Source: Beroe forskalii (lineage: Eukaryota; Ctenophora; Nuda; Beroida; Beroidae). Taken from it: a DNA stretch of 64,000 nucleotides. The stretch is taken from the NCBI GenBank assembly GCA_011033025.1, contig WFMF01000524.1, positions 52,308 to 116,307 of the forward strand. Reading direction: 5' to 3'. Position numbers and translations under genes: made by a program. Each line of letters opens with the position of its first letter. Position 1 is the first letter of the stretch. Under the pieces are notes generated by a model. The model saw nothing but the letters and a program-made list of their open reading frames with translations, made no database searches and had not been told where the DNA came from. Positions 57,659 through 64,000 of this stretch are shown here, piece by piece.

Positions 57659-57892
57659 GGTTAGCTGGTGTAATGGTATCAAGTCTGACTCGTGATCGAA
57701 AGATCCAGGGTTCGATTCCCTGCCATTGCCAGTTCCCACTATATGCTAGGGGTGAGATCTATCTCAAGCCTATGCAGCCACACGGTTCATTCAGCCGAGC
57801 GTACAAGAAACTACGCGGGACGGTTGAATGAGAAGCTGCCCATCGCAGCGAAGTCTCGGGTGAATGAAGTATGTCTACTCCAGGTTAATGTT
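57659..57892 (+). mobile_element. tRNA-derived SINE, copy 2
   Basis: A box TGGTGTAATGG at 57666-57676 and perfect B box GGTTCGATTCC at 57709-57719, followed by the same body as copy 1 (TCAGCCGAGCGTACAAGAAA). A further 3' segment, GAAGCTGCCCATCGCAGCGA, is present only here. Confidence 0.82.
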
Positions 57893-58598
57893 TGAGTGAG
57901 TAATTTCATGTTGGGCGGGCAATATTATAGTCGGGGTATTCAAAACATTTGTAATAAATTATTGATGGCAAAAAGGAGCAAGAAATAAGAAAGGGGACAA
58001 GAAGGGGACAAGAAGGAAGCAAAAGGGGGACAAAAAGGAGAAAGAGGGGTCAAAAAGTGGCCGAAAAATGGGGCGTTGACGGGGCAGTCAATGACCAAAT
58101 ATTTTGCCTCGTACAATGCATCGTACAGCATATTTTGTTGAGGAAGCAGAAGTTAAAAACTACAAAAAGAAAAAAACTGCATTTTTAATACAAATAAATA
58201 CCATGTACAGTACTGCCCATTACGTTATGACGCAAAGAGAGAGTAAGTACACGCATTATTTTACGAGGAGGAGTCTTTTGTAAAACTACAAAATGTAATG
58301 ACCATTACATTCCTGCTCTTTATATTTTCCAAGATCTCATGAAGCAAAGGTAGGCGCAGCTGCCTTACTCTGATGCCACTAAATACATGGTAAAGACGAT
58401 GCTTCCCAGCTCGTGTATCATTCAGGCACGACACATATATAAATGTAAAATATTTTACTAATTACTAGTCTGTCATATGCGTTTTCCTCGTAATACGTCA
58501 AAGATTCTACGTTTCATTCACATTTTGCAGAGCTGCTAACATTGGAATCACAGTGGCTCGTGTGACTTCACCAATGCACGGCACTAAACGCCACGCGC
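57893..58598. other. AT-rich noncoding stretch
   Basis: A short AAGAAGGGGACAAGAAGGGG-type repeat lies at 57970-58050. Nothing else was recognised. Confidence 0.45.
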
Positions 58599-58645
58599 GA
58601 GAAATAGGCGGTTCAACGTCATCAATTCACTACATTACTCTATAT
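58599..58645. mobile_element. Truncated copy 6 of the palindromic MITE
   Basis: The GAGAAATAGGCGGTTCAACG half is present, but the element stops where the TIR element at 58648 begins. The other half was not found at the far end. Confidence 0.65.
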
Positions 58646-58647
58646 TA

Positions 58648-60199
58648 ACACTTAAAGTGTTTGGTGGGCATATTCTGCCCAAACTCAAAATTAAATAAAC
58701 TTTACACAAAAATGCAAATAGTTAGCGGCATCAATTTCTCAGTAGCTTCCTAAATATGGCCCATTTGAAGGTAGCTCAATTGGCAATCCCCGAGAGTGTT
58801 TAGATTTCAGAATATGAAAACACCACTTTTGGGCAAATTTGCCTACCAAATTTGCCGAATTTGGGTTGGGTAAATGCTGCCCAATTGGGCAAAATAATTC
58901 TGTGGGCAAGATTTGCCCAACTGTAGTGGGTGAAAAGTGTCCACTCCAAAACTTTTGGGCAAATTTCACCCAATTCTTGGGCAAACTGTGACCAATTCTT
59001 GGGCGAATCGTGTCCAATCCTTGGGTGAATTTGTCCAATTGATTGGGCGCATTATGCCCATTTCCCCTAATACCTCAGAATATGTCTCAAATAATTGGCC
59101 AGTAATGTCAAAAAGTTGGGAAATGACATGGAAAACGTCACAAATTCAATAGATTTAACCCGTTGCATTTTTAAACAATTTTATGGCATTTGTCACTTTT
59201 CTAGCGTTTGATTTGAATTCTCAATTAATTGTTCAACTCTTATCAAGACAGTTCAAGAAGCAAGGGGTTACTGAAATTCATAAAAGCATTGAAATTGCCT
59301 TTGAAGGCATGTAAAATGTGGCGGTCTTTAAATTTGTATACCTAACATAGAAATTAGCATAAATCCGAATCCTTGGAGCTACTAAGAAGTTCGATGCTCA
59401 GCCAGCAGATTTTTTTTAGTCAAGGGAAGTGAAATCGATAATATGCATGAGATTTATGGGGTGTGGATCATCTCATCTGAAGGAGTTCTTGCGTTTAATT
59501 CAAATATCAACCATAGATGATCATGAACATGAAGTTTTTTCACTTTATTAGAACATCCATCAAAAGTGTGTGATATATTTTTCAAAGAAATTTCACTTTT
59601 CTTCTCATAAGTCCATAATGATTAAAAAAATGGAGAAACAACGTTGCAATCTATTGAAATACACCTTTGAAGTGATTTGGGCAAATAATACCCAAGCAAT
59701 GAAATTGGATATAAATCGCCCAATTATTTGGGCACAAAATGTCCAAATTCCTTGGGTAAAATACAACCAAACCTTCATCGAGAATATCTCTATTATTCTT
59801 CCCAATTTTTATCCAAAAATTTTGTTGTGAGTTTAAAGAACAATTTCTAACTTATATCAGCATGCTTTTAAGTTGCAATTTGAGTAATAAAATGTTCGAA
59901 ATACAAAAGCTAAATTTGGTAAAATGAGTTGGGCGAATTCTGCCCAATGGGCAGTTTTTGCCCAATACAGTATCACCCATGAAAGTGACCAACAGAGACT
60001 CAAAATGAAATATTGTAGCTCCATACTCCAATATGCCACCAAATTCGGTTGTAACATAATGTTAGATACCTTGTTCTATATTTTTCCTGTTTTTTAACCT
60101 CTATCATGATTTATCTTTCTGATATACGAACTTAAAGATTGGGCAAAATTTACCCACCAAACACTTTACGTAAGTTTAAAAGCCAAACACTTTAAGTGT
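58648..60199. mobile_element. Nonautonomous TIR element filled with TTGGGCA words
   Basis: The ends are exact 17-bp inverted repeats, ACACTTAAAGTGTTTGG and its complement at 60183-60199, and the right end carries a second partial copy. TTGGGCAAA and TTTGCCCAA words occur about twenty times inside, mostly clustered in the outer thirds. Open frames inside are short and unrecognised. Confidence 0.7.
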
Positions 60200-60310
60200 A
60201 CCGAGAAATTTAGCTAGATTGTTCTAAAATTTGTCAAACAACGAAATTATTCGAGAAATTTAGCTAAATAGTCCTACAATTTGTCGAACAACGAAATTAT
60301 CCGAGAGTAA
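60200..60310. repeat. Tandem duplication of about 60 bp
   Basis: GAGAAATTTAGCTA(G/A)AT and AATTTGTC(A/G)AACAACGAAA occur twice in a row. Confidence 0.75.
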
Positions 60311-62256
60311 AAGAGTATAATACTCTCCTCTGTAAGTACACTGTACACGGCTGTACAAGATTACAGGATTACAGTAACTGTAGGGTAAGAGTTACTGTAG
60401 GTTAGTTACTAGGTTAGTGACTTGGTTCTGGGAGGTCAGAATTACAGAGCGATCAAGTGTCAGCATTTGGCAAAATTACTGCATTTTACAAACTTATTGA
60501 CCACATTCCAGCTAATAGGTTTAAAACAGCGATACAGCATGAAGCTATGGTAGTTCCAGACTTCCAACTTGGAAGTAAGGAAAGAAGGAACTTCCATAGC
60601 ATCATGCTATGGTAGTTCCAAGAGATCAATTGACATTCAGTTCAAAAGGTTGAGCCCCAGGTTGTACAATCTGACATAATTCATTTAAAGCAGCTATGGA
60701 AGATTCAGCCAATTACAGAAAATGCCCTGCAGTACAAACAGCTCAAATTGGCCTGGCAAATTATGCGTGGTTCATCATCTAAGAGTGCCATGTGATTGGA
60801 AGTTCAAAGGTGTCAAGTGAATCATATATTCAGAGATGCCAATGTGTATCAGGGGTGATTCAGGGGTGTTAAGTGAATCAAGGGTGATTCAGAGGTGCCA
60901 AGTGTATCAGGGTGATTCAGGGGTGATTCAGGCATCAAGAATGCTATATAAATCAAGAATGCCATATAATTCAAGGGGTGCATATATTTCAGGGGTTCTG
61001 TGTCCAATCTTCCCTCAGTCCGTCAATTCTCAATCATTAGGTTTTAAGATGACACTATAATATGTAGCTGCGCCAACATTTTTCGAGCATGACCACTGAC
61101 CATCTTAATAAATCAACATCCCAAACTTTGGAGGAATCGCTCAGTTTTCACTCAGTATCCGCACAAACTCTTACGACGATAATCACATGATTTTCGAAAG
61201 CTTCTGAATACAGTTCTCTCGTATCAGTTATTTCGTTTAAACTTCAACCTCTTGACCTCTTACAAAGTATTAGCTGTCGTAAACACACTCCTAAATCACC
61301 CACTTTTACTTTAAAGAGCAGCAGCAGATGTTACGTTCCCAGAGTCCCCAATACAAAGATCTCTTCTACACATTGGAACAATCCGGTAGATATCACATGT
61401 GATGCGCGCATCTCAGAACGGCTGTGTTTTCGTTATCAACTCACCATTCAAACCCATGATAATGACGTCATCACCCCACCACCTATTGGAGTATACTGTA
61501 CGTGGCGAGGATACCTACAACAGGCAGCAGGTGTCCACAAAGGCAGGGAGATAATGTAAATTCTGGAATTAGTTGTACATTAGTACAGTGGTTTTCAGAT
61601 CAAGCCTGCTCTGGGTATATAATCTTATGTTATGAGATACGGGAAATTACACTGAAGAGAGAGAGAGGAGTCTGAACATGGCTTTATAATTTCAACAATT
61701 CTAGATGCGCTCTGCACACACACACGGGGGGAGAATAAATCTTCGTGTTTGATAAAGAGCGGAATCTCACTCACATCTGTCACAAGCGCTATGTAAAGAT
61801 TACGGAATCTCTCAGTGTTTTAGTTAATTGCTGCAAGGATGTATATGACGGGAATAGCGAGTGCAATGTAAGAAACACTGAGTGCAGTGATTAGCGAGTA
61901 AGAGGTGACAGGAAATAACTTTGCAAAGGAGCGTGAGTGTGTAATTTTCAAGTCATACGTACTGAATCTCGCAAATTTTCTTATCGGTATAAAAAGGGCA
62001 CCTTACTGCTTTACTGTTTGACATGAAAATTACGCAACTTTCAGCCATATCTTATCTCATCTTTGCGCTATGGTCTAGGCGGTTTCCTAGGGGCACGAAG
62101 TGCTCAAAACGTCTCCAGTCTTCACCATAGTTACGTTCTGTCTACTTTGACATAAGAGGGTACGTTTCACTATAACAAGTCCATGGTAATTGCACACCCC
62201 TTGTTGTGTACCCTAACTGCTAGTGGTAGCTAAACCCTGTGTTATACGCCGCGCAC
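60311..62256. other. AT-rich noncoding stretch with minor repeats
   Basis: CATGCTATGGTAGTTCCA occurs twice, at about 60538 and 60604, with its complement between them (60540-60620). Degenerate GGGTGATTCAGG repeats lie at 60850-60935. A CRE repeat copy lies at 61437-61475. No gene was recognised. Confidence 0.5.
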
Positions 62257-62333
62257 GAGAAATAGGCGGTTCAACGTCATCAACTCACTACATAACTCTA
62301 TGATAATGACGTCATCCTACCCGCCTATTCCTC
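62257..62333. mobile_element. Palindromic CRE-bearing MITE, copy 7 (inverted)
   Basis: GAGAAATAGGCGGTTCAACG to CCGCCTATTCCTC, flanked by CGCGCAC and GTGCGGG, which suggests the inverted repeat extends a little further out. Confidence 0.85.
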
Positions 62334-62524
62334 GTGCGGGGAGTTTAGTGGTATTGCACCTACACTCTGTGTTGGTGGAATAGGACCTATAATTACAGGG
62401 GAATACACCCCGCCCCTCATCATCATATGACCCATTATTACGCCCCATCATATGACCCATTATGTACATTTGCATAATAGTCGCGGGTAAAGTCACCATT
62501 TTAACCTGTAATAATGATGTCTCA

Positions 62525-62764
62525 CTCCTAAGTCCTCCAGCTCAACTATTGTATGTGGTATACCCACGTATATTTTCACGTAAGAAACCCGTTGGGTTGT
62601 ATAGTCAATTGGACGAATTACAGAAAATAGAATCGGAATTTTGTAAATTTAACCGTTTCACGTTATGGTTATCTGACGTATTGAATTTATGTAACAAACA
62701 ACTGCCTCTAGATAATTGCACTTATATGCGGACTCAGCTGGCCACACAGAGTATGTCAGTGTGA
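62525..62764 (+). other. Unrecognised ORF with protein-like composition
   Basis: The open frame contains YVVYPRIFSRKKPVGLYSQ, DELQKIESEFCKFNRFTLW and CNKQLPLDNCTYM and ends in TGA. It has an acidic/basic helix-like pattern but no domain I recognise. It could be a terminal exon. Confidence 0.25.
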
Positions 62765-63140
62765 TAATACGCCCTGATGTATTCTAGGGGGATGTTTGTG
62801 TGGTAATGTACCACATCGGATTGTTATATTATACGCTAATCTAACGACGCATAGTGGTACGGTTGCTGTAATTGCACGAGGAGAAGCCGAGTGCCGTTTA
62901 ATAATGTACTAATTATCCGAGGCGAAGCCGAGTGTTGATTGATACACTAATTGGCACGAGGCGTCTATGTTATCAGATAGCAGCACTTCTGTACTGTGGT
63001 TTGTATCTATGAAAATTGCATCAAAATCGAAGTGATACGTTCAACTTCAAATATCTTAATGAAGCATTTCAATGTATCCGAATACAGATGTGACTTGCAC
63101 AGTGAAGATTGACATCATTATCATAGTTTAGAATAAGAAG

Positions 63141-63443
63141 TTGATGACTTCACCCACTAAATTTTTAAATCGCGGTGTTGATAGGGAAATACACCGTGTA
63201 TATCATGATGGCAAGAGAGTAACGTTCATACACACAGTAACGAAGAGATATAGGTATGTATCAGCAGAAGCAGCAGGTTTTACAGCAGAAGAAAAAAGAC
63301 ATGATCTGAGTGATAAAATCCTCAGAACAAATGTAAGCGATGTGGTTCTTTGTTACTTGTGGCCCAGCCTTGGCCCAGCCTTGGCCCAGCCTTGGCCCAG
63401 CCTTGGCCCAGCCTTGGCCCAGCCTTGCAGTTGTAAGCTGTGA
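63141..63443 (+). other. Unrecognised ORF ending in a GCCCAGCCTTG repeat
   Basis: The frame starts MMTSPTKFLNRG and includes HDGKRVTFIHTVTKRYRYVS; the last 30 codons are produced by six copies of CCTTGGCCCAG (63362-63426). No domain was recognised. Confidence 0.2.
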
Positions 63444-63476
63444 GGGGTACGTGGGCCGAAACCCCTCCGTTTCCCT

Positions 63477-63974
63477 TTGTTACCTGCTGATGGTACACCT
63501 ACATCGCAGATGGCAGGGAGACCTTACAACTGTAGGGTAACCGCTGATGATTCACAGTTTAGTCTCTTCCGCCTCTTATGTCAATCCTTGAATCAGAAAA
63601 TCGATATGCAGTATTTTGTTATGTTTGTAGTATACCCATACACCTCTATAGATAAGACATTGGATTGTTTGTCGTTATATAATGCAGTCTTTTTAAAAGG
63701 ACATAACTGCGAACATCGCCCTCCGTCATACAGAAACAGTAGGCGCGTTCCTAACCCTAACCCTAACCAGTCCCCATTGCCTATTTTTCCTATGCGACAT
63801 GAGAACCGTAGTGTTTGGTTTGGAGTAATAATGCAGTCTTCTATATATAAGAGTGCTTTCTTCACATACTGTACAATGTCCGGTAAATTTACAAGTGCGT
63901 TCCAATTGTGTAAGCACAGTAGTAATGTGACTGGCGCAAACTCGAGAGCGACTCCCAAATTTTATACAAATTAG
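63477..63974 (+). other. Unrecognised 165-codon ORF at right edge
   Basis: A long open frame with a non-ATG start, crossing CTAACCCTAACCCTAACC (63750-63767). The opposite strand is open as well (63593-63958). No domain was recognised on either strand. Confidence 0.2.
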
Positions 63975-64000
63975 GTAATAATCATTTCAAAATTTTTTTA

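Noticed and set aside
63750..63767. Telomere at the right edge
   Set aside because: Only three CTAACC units with unique sequence on both sides; interstitial, like those at 11.5 and 14.7 kb.

Overview
This is a eukaryotic, almost certainly metazoan, window. The evidence is spliced GT-AG exons encoding a ciliary protein of animals, a four-EF-hand calmodulin-like gene, tRNA-derived SINEs, MITEs, a non-LTR reverse transcriptase fragment, a Merlin-type DNA transposon, and many introns carrying minisatellites. The species cannot be named; a non-model invertebrate fits best. No bacterial operons, CRISPR arrays or rRNA genes were seen.

The backbone from 1 to about 34 kb is one minus-strand gene that I identify as AHI1 (jouberin). 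Fourteen coding segments were read on the minus strand, running 5' to 3' from 33.9 kb down to 7.7 kb. In order they give the conserved domain before the propeller (WEEQV, IAWAFLKL, YPSTLYVTV), the WD40 propeller (23.9 to 10.9 kb), a linker, and the C-terminal SH3 domain split over two exons. Splice phases agree at every junction except exon 6 to exon 7. The 5' part of the gene was not found, and the 3' end lies in or beyond the array at the left edge.

Two genes lie inside AHI1 introns on the opposite strand. One encodes a 150-residue calmodulin-like protein (25.8-26.5 kb, two exons). The other encodes a 58-residue secreted, dibasic-cleaved neuropeptide-like precursor (20.4-20.6 kb).

The most unusual property is that the AHI1 introns carry large minisatellites that start at exon edges, and several have a splice site plus the first bases of the adjacent exon inside every repeat unit. 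In the extreme case, about 50 units of about 146 bp each carry the splice acceptor and the whole second half of the SH3 domain. Three other arrays (12.1-14.0, 15.1-17.1 and 28.5-30.2 kb) each repeat the acceptor plus 15-20 nt of their exon. Further arrays abut a donor (27.3-28.4 kb), a duplicated exon (8.7-10.2 kb) and the stop codon of the calmodulin-like gene (26.5-27.0 kb).

From 34.7 to 41.8 kb there is a 32-bp minisatellite of about 200 copies, with two stretches (35.0-36.2 and 40.5-41.85 kb) that look like mosaic or low-quality consensus. From 41.9 to 64 kb the sequence is mostly AT-rich and noncoding, with palindromic MITEs carrying the TGACGTCA (CRE) motif, TIR elements, a SINE, short tandem repeats, and a few unrecognised ORFs near the right end.
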